A stretch of DNA of 64,000 nucleotides. It comes from Hyphomicrobiales bacterium. Its GTDB lineage: Bacteria; Pseudomonadota; Alphaproteobacteria; Rhizobiales; Rhizobiaceae. The notes under the pieces are model-generated. The model had not been told where the DNA came from, ran no database searches, and worked only from the letters and a program-made list of their open reading frames with translations. The position numbers and the translations under genes are program-made. The stretch is from assembly GCA_900473205.1 (NCBI GenBank), contig UCLB01000018.1, positions 110,584 through 174,583 on the forward strand, in the 5' to 3' direction. Shown here piece after piece: positions 33,849-40,434 of this stretch. Each line of letters begins with the position of its first letter. Positions within the stretch are counted from its first letter, which is position 1.

Positions 33849-33864
33849 TATGGTGAGGGGTTTT
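33848..33864 (-). promoter_or_regulatory. Phage promoter proximal to the RNA polymerase gene (variant upstream end)
   Basis: The minus strand reads AAAACCCCTCACCATAG: the 13-base core from -13 to +1 is intact and only the AT-rich upstream end differs. It is the second of two sites 26 bases apart that point into the polymerase gene, giving positive autoregulation. Initiation is expected opposite 33848, at the base where the leader hairpin starts. Confidence 0.85.
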
Positions 33865-33873
33865 GTGAGATGC

Positions 33874-33890
33874 CTATGGTGAGGGGTAAT
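33874..33890 (-). promoter_or_regulatory. Phage promoter distal to the RNA polymerase gene
   Basis: Full core ATTACCCCTCACCATAG on the minus strand. It is the outermost promoter of the prophage on the right side, 94 bases before the polymerase start codon. T7 itself has its first phage-type promoters near the left end (phiOL), so this may also serve as the replication-origin promoter. Confidence 0.92.
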
Positions 33891-33992
33891 CGGCGTGTGG
33901 CCGGTAGCTCCTCATAAGTCGCACCTAATTCAGGTACGTTCGGCGTGGGTTTGCCACGAGCCGTGCCACAGGCAGAAAACTACACTATTCGT

Positions 33993-34019
33993 TAGTGGGT
34001 ATATATCCACTAGTGGGTA
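33993..34019. repeat. TAGTGGGTA direct repeats and palindrome; right copy of the 15-bp inverted repeat
   Basis: Bases 33993-34001 and 34011-34019 are identical TAGTGGGTA units 18 bases apart. Between them TAGTGG-GTATATAT-CCACTA makes an inverted repeat and CCACTAGTGG is a palindrome. Bases 34001-34015 are the exact inverse of 31175-31189. The TATATA core could also act as a host -10 element for leftward transcription. Arm-type integrase sites or repressor operators are the likely explanations. Confidence 0.65.
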
Positions 34020-34031
34020 GTTAAAGGCGAG

Positions 34032-34063
34032 AAAAAAGGCGCAGAACCGCTAAGTTCTACGCC
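34032..34063 (-). terminator. Strong terminator between the tRNA-Leu fragment and the phage polymerase unit
   Basis: The minus strand forms a ten-pair stem GGCGTAGAAC-TTAGCG-GTTCTGCGCC followed by TTTTTT. It lies 46 bases past the end of the tRNA fragment, so host transcription from the tRNA promoter should mostly stop here before reaching the phage RNA polymerase gene about 250 bases further on. Confidence 0.9.
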
Positions 34064-34108
34064 TTCTTATTCTTAATCTATCCACGGATGACTAGACTTA
34101 GGATGATC

Positions 34109-34147
34109 TTTTAAGTCTGCTGCGTATACCGATTCCGCCACGTCCGC
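34109..34147 (-). pseudogene. tRNA-Leu(UAA) 5' half: prophage attachment junction
   Basis: The minus strand from 34147 gives the acceptor 5' strand GCGGACG, the D arm GCGGAATCGGTATACGC, the anticodon 5' stem GCAGA and the loop CTTAAAA with anticodon TAA, 39 bases in all. The expected 3' stem TCTGC and everything after it are absent; GATCATCC follows. This is therefore half a tRNA gene at the prophage edge. The complete gene is expected at the other junction, left of the window, since this tRNA is normally essential. Confidence 0.85.
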
Positions 34148-34157
34148 TTGCGGTTTT

Positions 34158-34187
34158 TATCTACACAGCGCAGGCGGCTGTGGTCAA
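34158..34187 (-). promoter_or_regulatory. Host promoter of the tRNA-Leu gene, pointing into the prophage
   Basis: On the minus strand TTGACC and TAGATA are separated by 18 bases, and the tRNA fragment begins 10 bases after the -10 box. This is a good sigma-70-type promoter. It is on the host side of the junction and is now connected to the prophage end. Confidence 0.65.
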
Positions 34188-34212
34188 CGGGGCGTGAGGG
34201 TGTGGAGGTGAT

Positions 34213-34920
34213 TTAACCACACCAGGATTGATTTCTCGCACCCACTGGCCGGGCCAGCCCTTCGCGCACGAGTTGGTCTGCAAAGGAAACGCCGGACCTC
34301 GATAGGGTGGATGCACCACCGGCAGAAGCGACCTGAAAGCCGCCGGAGTTCAGCATATCGCGCAGGCGGACCTTAGCGGTGAAGCCTCTCTGGCGTTCCT
34401 CAAGGCAGCGGGCCTGGTCGGTCTGCGGCACGTCGATGCCAGCCAGTTTCATCTTCACGCCTTTGAGCCAGAAGGTATTACCGTCAGCAACGCAATTGTT
34501 GAGGCCGGAGCGGCCACAAAAGGCAAAGGTGCCGGGCTTTTCGTTGAGAGAGACATTTTGCACCTGCGGACGTGGCGAAGGCAGCGTGGCAGACGTCGTC
34601 TGCGTCGATGTGGCACCGGAAGGCATGGCGATGGCGCGGGGCGGCACAGGTGCGCCGCTGGCGGGAAGCGCGACCGTTTGCGTGCCAGTTGGCCTTGCCT
34701 TTTCCGACGCAACATCGCGCGTGGCTGGCTTGGACTGTGGCGCGACGGTTTTGGAAACCGACGCGACAGTGCCTTTCAACTGCGGCAACAGACTGTCGCG
34801 ATGCTCATAGACCTGAATGCCGCCGACGGCGACGCCGAACAGCAACAGCCAGGACCACAGACCCGAGCCACCAGACTTTGCAGAAGAACGGCGGCGGCTT
34901 GTCGGTTTTCTCTTGCTCAC
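34213..34920 (-). CDS. Membrane-anchored SNase-like (thermonuclease-fold) protein, probably catalytically impaired
   Basis: A 235-residue protein with a basic N-terminus, one membrane helix (about residues 18-37, LWSWLLLFGVAVGGIQVY), a Pro/Ala/Thr-rich linker to about residue 130 and a C-terminal staphylococcal-nuclease fold (VADGNTFWLKGVKMKLAGID, later FADQLVREGLARPV). Key residues are altered: the DGDT motif is DGNT, the catalytic Arg is Lys (KLAGID) and the Glu of DTPE is Gln (DVPQ). A binding rather than cleaving role is likely. It is the first host gene next to the prophage. Confidence 0.75.
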   Translation of the reverse strand: MSKRKPTSRRRSSAKSGGSGLWSWLLLFGVAVGGIQVYEHRDSLLPQLKGTVASVSKTVAPQSKPATRDVASEKARPTGTQTVALPASGAPVPPRAIAMPSGATSTQTTSATLPSPRPQVQNVSLNEKPGTFAFCGRSGLNNCVADGNTFWLKGVKMKLAGIDVPQTDQARCLEERQRGFTAKVRLRDMLNSGGFQVASAGGASTLSRSGVSFADQLVREGLARPVGARNQSWCG

Positions 34921-35122
34921 GATAAAACTCCTTGTCCGCGCGCATTATCGGTCCAAGGAGTTTCCGAAAGGTTGGCATTTGAGATAAATGCCGCTCAAAA
35001 AATGGGTTTATCCACAAACGAATGAACCGACATAAAAGCCATAGGTCGGTCGCGGCGCAAAAACTCTACGCAGCCCAAAGCCTTAGGCTGCCTGCGACAG
35101 GCGCAGGAGTAAGGTAGACTGA

Positions 35123-35653
35123 TTAGCGCACCTGATCCAGCAGGCGTTTGCATTCCAGAAGGTCAAACAGCGCCTCCTGCAGCAGGGCGCGGTCGTCCTT
35201 GCTGATGCTGGATTTGCCGATGGAAATCTCGGGCGTGTCATCTGAAGCGCCACCAAAGCCGAAGAAACGGCCACTGGGCTTGGCCTTGGGACGGCCAACG
35301 ACTTCGTCTTCTTCCGCATTGGCAACGCGTGGCTCGGCGGTTTCGCCGCTGGCGGCCATGATGGCTTCCATCGTCGCCATGTCGCCCGAGGCGATGGCCG
35401 AGACGAAGCGGTTGCCATTGGTCTTGAGGAGTTTCTGAACACCCTTGATCGTATAGCCGTGGTCGTAGAGAAGGTGGCGGATGCCCTTCAGCAGATCGAC
35501 ATCGTCAGGGCGATAATAGCGGCGGCCCCCACCGCGCTTCATGGGCTTTATCTGCGGAAAGCGCGTTTCCCAGAAACGAAGAACGTGCTGCGGCAGGTCC
35601 AGATCATCGGCCACTTCACTGATCGTTCGAAAGGCGTCGGGGCTTTTATCCAC
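35123..35653 (-). CDS. MerR-family transcriptional regulator
   Basis: Read from GTG at 35653 with GGGAG 7 bases upstream (176 residues). The N-terminal winged helix has the MerR pattern ([41 protein letters not shown]). The C-terminal half is acidic and helical, with a glycine and phenylalanine linker (GRFFGFGG) and no cysteine-rich metal site. The gene lies downstream of ihfA on the same strand, a conserved arrangement in rhizobia. The target is unknown. Confidence 0.85.
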   Translation of the reverse strand: MDKSPDAFRTISEVADDLDLPQHVLRFWETRFPQIKPMKRGGGRRYYRPDDVDLLKGIRHLLYDHGYTIKGVQKLLKTNGNRFVSAIASGDMATMEAIMAASGETAEPRVANAEEDEVVGRPKAKPSGRFFGFGGASDDTPEISIGKSSISKDDRALLQEALFDLLECKRLLDQVR

Positions 35654-35818
35654 GTTCAACTCCCATCCAGACCAGAGGCCGGATTCCAAAACACGAAACA
35701 AGGTACGATGCGAATCGTCCTTATTTCAACGGCTTGTCAGTTGAAATTCAACTATGTTCACAAGAGATAAGGAAGCGCTGCGTGCAGAAATCCAAATGAC
35801 CGCACGAAAATAAACGCA

Positions 35819-36157
35819 TCAAGAGCCGGACTTCTGGCTCTTCTGCTTTGCCTTGCGGGCCGAGTGCGCCTTGAGAATGCGCTGCTTCAAAACGTTGGAG
35901 GCCTTGAAGGTCATGACGCGGCGGGGAGAGATTGGCACTTCTTCACCGGTCTTCGGGTTGCGACCGATACGCTCGTTCTTTTCACGGATCTGGAATGTAG
36001 CGAAGGAGGAGAGCTTGACCACCTCTCCGCGAGTGATCGCGTTGCAAATCTCGTCGATGACGGTTTCAACCAGTTCGGCAGATTCGGTTCGGGACAACCC
36101 CACTTTTCGAAACACAGACTCGGCTAGATCCGCACGTGTCACTGTTTTCCCGGCCAT
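35819..36157 (-). CDS. ihfA: Integration host factor subunit alpha
   Basis: A 112-residue DNA-bending protein of the HU/IHF family, read from [16 protein letters not shown]. The family core [20 protein letters not shown] and [16 protein letters not shown] is complete; the lysine and serine-rich tail is longer than in Escherichia coli. IHF works as a heterodimer with the beta subunit in replication, transcription and phage integration, the last of interest beside a prophage. It lies between fabH and the MerR gene. Confidence 0.93.
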   Translation of the reverse strand: MAGKTVTRADLAESVFRKVGLSRTESAELVETVIDEICNAITRGEVVKLSSFATFQIREKNERIGRNPKTGEEVPISPRRVMTFKASNVLKQRILKAHSARKAKQKSQKSGS

Positions 36158-36301
36158 ATTTCCCCGCACCGCTCTCTTTTGTCTCGTTGAAGCCGCTCAA
36201 GATTATTGCCCTTGATGCGACCGGTCAAGCAAAGTTTCTAGAATCGTTTAGGGATTTCCAGCAATGGTGGCAATGGCTTACACCGCTTCGTAAAGCGAAT
36301 T

Positions 36302-37273
36302 TTACCAGCGCAGCAGAACCGCACCCCATGTGAAACCGCCGCCCATGGCTTCCAGCATCACCAGATCGCCCTTTTTGATGCGTCCGTCAGACGCAGCAGC
36401 AGCCAGCGCAAGCGGAATGGAGGCGGCAGAGGTGTTGCCATGCTGATCAACCGTGATGACGACTTTTTCGGTTGGAATGCCGAGTTTCTTGGCTGAACCG
36501 TCGATAATGCGGCGGTTTGCCTGGTGCGGCACCAGCCAGTCCAGATCATCCGCCGTCGTACCGGTTGCCTCAAAAGCAGCTTCGATCACGTCGGTAATCA
36601 TACCGACTGCGTGCTTGAAAACCTCACGGCCTTCCATGCGCAGATGGCCAACAGTGCCTGTCGTGGACGGGCCACCATCGACGTAAAGCTTATCCTTGTG
36701 CGAACCATCGGAGCGAAGATTGGATGTCAGAATGCCGCGATCCGACGTCTTGCCCTCGCCTTCACCGGCTTCCAGCACCACGGCACCCGCACCATCACCA
36801 AAGAGAACGCAGGTTGTGCGGTCGTTCCAGTCGAGAATGCGGGAGAATGTTTCCGCACCGATAACCAGCACGCGCTTGGCCATGCCGCCGCGAATATAAA
36901 GGTCCGCCGTTGCCATGGCATAGACGAAACCGGAGCAAACCGCCTGTACGTCAAACGCAAAACCGCCGGTAATGCCAAGACGGTTCTGGATGTTGACCGC
37001 CGTTGCCGGGAAGGTGTTGTCGGGTGTAGACGTCGCCACGATGATGAGGTCGATCTCTTCAGGCTTGATGCCCGCATTCTCCAGCGCGGCACGCGCAGCA
37101 AGTTCGCCGAGCGATGAGGTGGTTTCCCCCTCGCCTGCGATGTAACGCTGCTTGATGCCGGTGCGCTGAACGATCCACTCGTCCGAGGTCTCGACGATCG
37201 CTTCAATGTCCTGGTTCGTCATGACGCGCTTTGGCAGCGCTGCACCGAAACCCCGTATGATTGAGCGGATCAT
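36302..37273 (-). CDS. fabH: 3-oxoacyl-[acyl-carrier-protein] synthase III
   Basis: Starts fatty-acid synthesis by condensing acetyl-CoA with malonyl-ACP in the cytoplasm. The 323 residues contain the catalytic triad: Cys in [12 protein letters not shown] (near 112), His in [11 protein letters not shown] (near 250) and Asn in [14 protein letters not shown] (near 280). It starts 3 bases after the plsX stop, so plsX-fabH form one operon, followed by ihfA. Confidence 0.97.
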   Translation of the reverse strand: MIRSIIRGFGAALPKRVMTNQDIEAIVETSDEWIVQRTGIKQRYIAGEGETTSSLGELAARAALENAGIKPEEIDLIIVATSTPDNTFPATAVNIQNRLGITGGFAFDVQAVCSGFVYAMATADLYIRGGMAKRVLVIGAETFSRILDWNDRTTCVLFGDGAGAVVLEAGEGEGKTSDRGILTSNLRSDGSHKDKLYVDGGPSTTGTVGHLRMEGREVFKHAVGMITDVIEAAFEATGTTADDLDWLVPHQANRRIIDGSAKKLGIPTEKVVITVDQHGNTSAASIPLALAAAASDGRIKKGDLVMLEAMGGGFTWGAVLLRW

Positions 37274-37276
37274 CTC

Positions 37277-38338
37277 TTATTCCTCATCAGCCACAAGCGC
37301 TTCAGGTTCCGGAGGCGGAAGCCGTCTTGCGTGGTAGGCCTTCAAATCGTTTTCTATTTTTGCTGTCAGGCCGTTATGAGCCATGTCATAGCCCACATCG
37401 ACGGCTGACGCGAAACCAAGAGCGTCCGTGCTGCCATGGCTTTTGATGACAATGCCGTTGAGGCCAAGGAACACACCGCCGTTGACCTTGCGCGGGTCCA
37501 TCTTCTCGCGCAGCACATCGAATGCGCTCTTGGCGAGGAGGTAACCGATCTTGGCGATGAAGCTGCGGGAAATCGCCTCGCGCAGCAGCGTGGTGATCTG
37601 CTTTGCCGTGCCTTCTGCCGCCTTCAGCGCAATATTGCCGGTGAAGCCTTCGGTCACGACGACATCCACGGTGCCCTTGCCGATATCATCACCTTCGACG
37701 AAGCCGCGATAATCGATAGTCGCAAGATCGGCTTCGCGAATGAGGCGGCCTGCCTCGCGGACCTCTTCCTGGCCTTTCACTTCTTCAACGCCAACATTGA
37801 GAAGACCAACTGTCGGACGGTCGATATCGAACAGAGCGCGCGCCATGGCGCTGCCCATGATCGCAAAATCAAGCAGCTGCTGCGAGTCGGCACCGATGGT
37901 GGCGCCGATATCGAGAACGATGCTTTCGCCTCTCAGCGTTGGCCATATGCCTGCAATAGCCGGGCGTTCCACCCGCGCCATGGTGCGCAGGCAGAACTTT
38001 GCCATCGCCATCAAGGCACCGGTATTGCCAGCGGAGACGGCAACATCGGCCTCACCAAGCTTCACCGCTTCGATAGAGCGCCACATGCTGGAGACGTAAC
38101 GGCCACGGCGCAGCGCCTGGCTTGGCTTTTCGTCCATGGCAACGGAGACTTCGCAATCGAAAAACTGCGAGTTGTCGCGAAGTTTGGGATACTGCGCCAG
38201 AATAGGTTCGCATCTGCTCTTCTGCCCATACAGCAGAAAGGTCACATCGTTATGCCGATCCAGTGCCTTGGCAGCGCCGGGTATGGCAACATCAGGGCCA
38301 AAATCTCCGCCCATGACGTCAATTGCTATTCTGATCAC
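37277..38338 (-). CDS. plsX: Phosphate acyltransferase PlsX
   Basis: Converts acyl-ACP to acyl-phosphate for phospholipid synthesis. GTG at 38338 is chosen as start since the family begins [18 protein letters not shown]; this gives 353 residues, the usual length. Further signatures are [20 protein letters not shown] and [17 protein letters not shown]. Upstream is the yceD-like gene and downstream fabH with a 3-base gap. Confidence 0.95.
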   Translation of the reverse strand: MIRIAIDVMGGDFGPDVAIPGAAKALDRHNDVTFLLYGQKSRCEPILAQYPKLRDNSQFFDCEVSVAMDEKPSQALRRGRYVSSMWRSIEAVKLGEADVAVSAGNTGALMAMAKFCLRTMARVERPAIAGIWPTLRGESIVLDIGATIGADSQQLLDFAIMGSAMARALFDIDRPTVGLLNVGVEEVKGQEEVREAGRLIREADLATIDYRGFVEGDDIGKGTVDVVVTEGFTGNIALKAAEGTAKQITTLLREAISRSFIAKIGYLLAKSAFDVLREKMDPRKVNGGVFLGLNGIVIKSHGSTDALGFASAVDVGYDMAHNGLTAKIENDLKAYHARRLPPPEPEALVADEE

Positions 38339-38438
38339 TCGTCCCTGATCCTTCTTACCGCCGTGCGGTGGAATTTTGCGCGAAAATACCGTTTCCACGC
38401 TCGCTTACAACTGAATTGTTGGGCTTGACCCACCGCAT

Positions 38439-39002
38439 TCAGTCTTTTTTCCAGTCTTTTAACACCGCAAAAGGCGATGGTTTTTTGTCGGCATCCGCCT
38501 TTTCATTACCGAATTCGGCAAAATCCACGTCCGGCTTGCGGGGGTATGGATCGATAGCTAGTGCCGCGAATTCCGCCACCACGACACCGACGTCGATGGT
38601 GTCACCGCTGAATTGATCGGGAATATCCGGGCCATCCGGATCAAGAACAATCTCGCCCTGCTCATTGGGCATCAGACGCGCCAGCTTTGAACCTTCCGGC
38701 ACGAAAATCTGCTCGATCTTTTCATCGATCACGCTTGGGACCGGTTCCAGCGTCACGACGCAGGCCTGCGTCAGAGCGGCACGCACATCACCTGTGATCT
38801 TCAATCCATCCTTCTTCCAGCGGGTTACCTGCAATTCGCTTTTCAGGTACTCCACGGACAATACGTCCCACAGTTTCGCCAACGCCTTCAACTCGTCCGC
38901 GTTTGCCGAAAGACCAATCCTCACCGGATTGGCAGAAATATGACCTACCTTCACAGGGTAGGAAAAAGGTACGTCGTCATTGGCCGCGTTGTGCGAGTTC
39001 AT
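38439..39002 (-). CDS. DUF177/YceD-family protein
   Basis: A 187-residue protein of the YceD family, linked in other bacteria to 23S rRNA accumulation and ribosome synthesis, and commonly next to plsX and rpmF. Recognised by the TQACVVTLEPVPSVIDEKIE segment with the conserved cysteine and the C-terminal DVGVVVAEFAALAIDPYPRK with the conserved EF-L-L-DPYP motif. Its start codon overlaps the stop of the upstream chaperone gene by one base. Confidence 0.88.
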   Translation of the reverse strand: MNSHNAANDDVPFSYPVKVGHISANPVRIGLSANADELKALAKLWDVLSVEYLKSELQVTRWKKDGLKITGDVRAALTQACVVTLEPVPSVIDEKIEQIFVPEGSKLARLMPNEQGEIVLDPDGPDIPDQFSGDTIDVGVVVAEFAALAIDPYPRKPDVDFAEFGNEKADADKKPSPFAVLKDWKKD

Positions 39003-39550
39003 TAAAACCTCTTAAAATCCGGGGCCGGCATCGTAACGTGTCCCGTCACGACCAACTCTTCCGATTGCGCCGACAAGGCATCGGCGGCCGCCACCATCCA
39101 GTTGGCAAGGCCGCGCATATCCGCAGCGGTTGCTTCTGACTGGGGATATATATTGCGTGCAAGGGCTGCCGCAAGAGCCTCGACATCGTCGCCATCAAGT
39201 GCTGCGGCGTAGGATTCCAGCCGGCCATAGAACATGCCCGCGAATTTCTTCATGCGCTTGGGCACGCCCTGGTCGCCAATTCCCAGTTCCCGCATGGAAT
39301 GGTCGAGATCCTGAAAAAACGCATCCACAATCTCCTGCGCAATCTCCTGCCCGCTGGTGGAGGATGACTTTGTGCGACGGAAATAGAGAATCATGACGAT
39401 GGACAGAAGCTCGAAGCGGCCCATCACCGTATCCGGCACATTGAGATACAGGTAGAAACCCGGCTGGCGCCCAGCCGTCGTCAAGGCAGCGTATTGCCTG
39501 TCAACGATGGCGCGATTGCCGTTTTTCTTTTTGAAAAGACCGAAGACCAT
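39002..39550 (-). CDS. Ubiquinol-cytochrome c chaperone (CBP3/UQCC1 family)
   Basis: A 182-residue protein read from MVFGLFKKKNGN (ATG at 39550). It has the family pattern YLNVPDTVMGRFELLSIVMI, then the QEIVDAFFQDLDHSMRELGI motif and GVPKRMKKFAGMFYGRLESY. The mitochondrial relative assists cytochrome b assembly in complex III, and a similar membrane-associated role is likely. It is the first gene of the leftward operon towards yceD-plsX-fabH, divergent from bamE. Confidence 0.9.
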   Translation of the reverse strand: MVFGLFKKKNGNRAIVDRQYAALTTAGRQPGFYLYLNVPDTVMGRFELLSIVMILYFRRTKSSSTSGQEIAQEIVDAFFQDLDHSMRELGIGDQGVPKRMKKFAGMFYGRLESYAAALDGDDVEALAAALARNIYPQSEATAADMRGLANWMVAAADALSAQSEELVVTGHVTMPAPDFKRF

Positions 39551-39776
39551 CGAAATTTCCGAATATTGATCGACGAAATCGCGTCTCGCCCATTGCCCTT
39601 GTTGCATGATTGCCAAAGCTGGTTTACCGAAGCATCCAAGAATTGCAATGCCGTTGAAGTCACGTTCATCGTTGGGCTGCAACAGTCGAAGAGAAGCGCC
39701 GGAGGAGGCGTTATTTTCGCAAACCCATTGCAATCCGTTGTGAAGCGGGGATTTTCTGTCCCCGGATTGACATAAT

Positions 39777-39801
39777 CGTGTGTACAGAAGCGGTACACAC
39801 G
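39777..39801. promoter_or_regulatory. Perfect inverted repeat between divergent operons
   Basis: CGTGTGTAC-AGAAGCG-GTACACACG: nine-base arms with a 7-base centre, in the 275-base gap between the cytochrome chaperone and bamE genes. TTGACA at 39768-39773 lies just before it, so a rightward promoter for bamE would overlap the repeat. This is the form of an operator for a dimeric regulator; the regulator is unknown. Confidence 0.6.
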
Positions 39802-39825
39802 TAAGCATACCGGAAGGTGCCATTC

Positions 39826-40365
39826 ATGATCGCAGTCGGGGAAACGCAGGTGAGCAAGCAGAAATCCGGAAAGCAGACCACGTTTTTCAGCAAGACTGCC
39901 GTGGCAATCGTCATCGCATCCAGCCTGCTGACGGCCTGCTCCAGCACCACCGATGTTTTCCACAATGGTTACGTGGCTGACGAACAGTCGCTGCAGCTTA
40001 TTCCTGTCGGCTCCAGCCGTGAACAGGTTCTGCTGACCATGGGCACGCCCTCCACCACCGCGACCTTCGGTAACGAGGTGTTCTATTACATCTCCCAGAA
40101 GCGCGTGCGCAAAGCCGCCTTCATGAAGCCGCAGCTGGTCGAGCAGAACATTCTGGCCATTTATTTCGACAAGAACGGCGTCGTTTCGCAGAAAGCAAAC
40201 TACACGCTGCAAGACGGCAAGGTCTTCGACACGATTTCGCGCACCACGCCAACGGGCGGCAAGGACCTCACCTTCCTGCAACAGCTGCTGTCCGGCGGCA
40301 CGGCAGGCGCTGGTATCGCAAAGAGCATTCTGGGCCAGAGCGGCAACAACGGCAGCGGCTTCTGA
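39826..40365 (+). CDS. bamE: Outer membrane protein assembly factor BamE (SmpA/OmlA lipoprotein)
   Basis: A lipoprotein of the BAM complex, which inserts beta-barrels into the outer membrane. A signal peptide with lipobox LLTAC is clear. The SmpA/OmlA fold has QSLQLIPVGSSREQVLLTMG and EVFYYISQKRV, and the tail is glycine-rich. The ATG at 39826 has GGAAGG 8 bases upstream (179 residues); GTG at 39850 (QVSKQK context) is an alternative start with a weaker site. A good terminator follows. Confidence 0.88.
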   Translation: MIAVGETQVSKQKSGKQTTFFSKTAVAIVIASSLLTACSSTTDVFHNGYVADEQSLQLIPVGSSREQVLLTMGTPSTTATFGNEVFYYISQKRVRKAAFMKPQLVEQNILAIYFDKNGVVSQKANYTLQDGKVFDTISRTTPTGGKDLTFLQQLLSGGTAGAGIAKSILGQSGNNGSGF

Positions 40366-40387
40366 TCCAGCAAACGGAAATGCAAAA

Positions 40388-40416
40388 GCCCGCGAGATGA
40401 TCGCGGGCTTTTTTGT
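40388..40416 (+). terminator. Terminator between bamE and hppA (convergent)
   Basis: GCCCGCGA-GATGA-TCGCGGGC followed by TTTTTTG: eight-pair stem with a U tract for bamE. The reverse side has TTTTGC, so it may also help to end hppA transcription from the opposite strand. Confidence 0.85.
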
Positions 40417-40434
40417 TTTACGGTGCAGTTCTGT

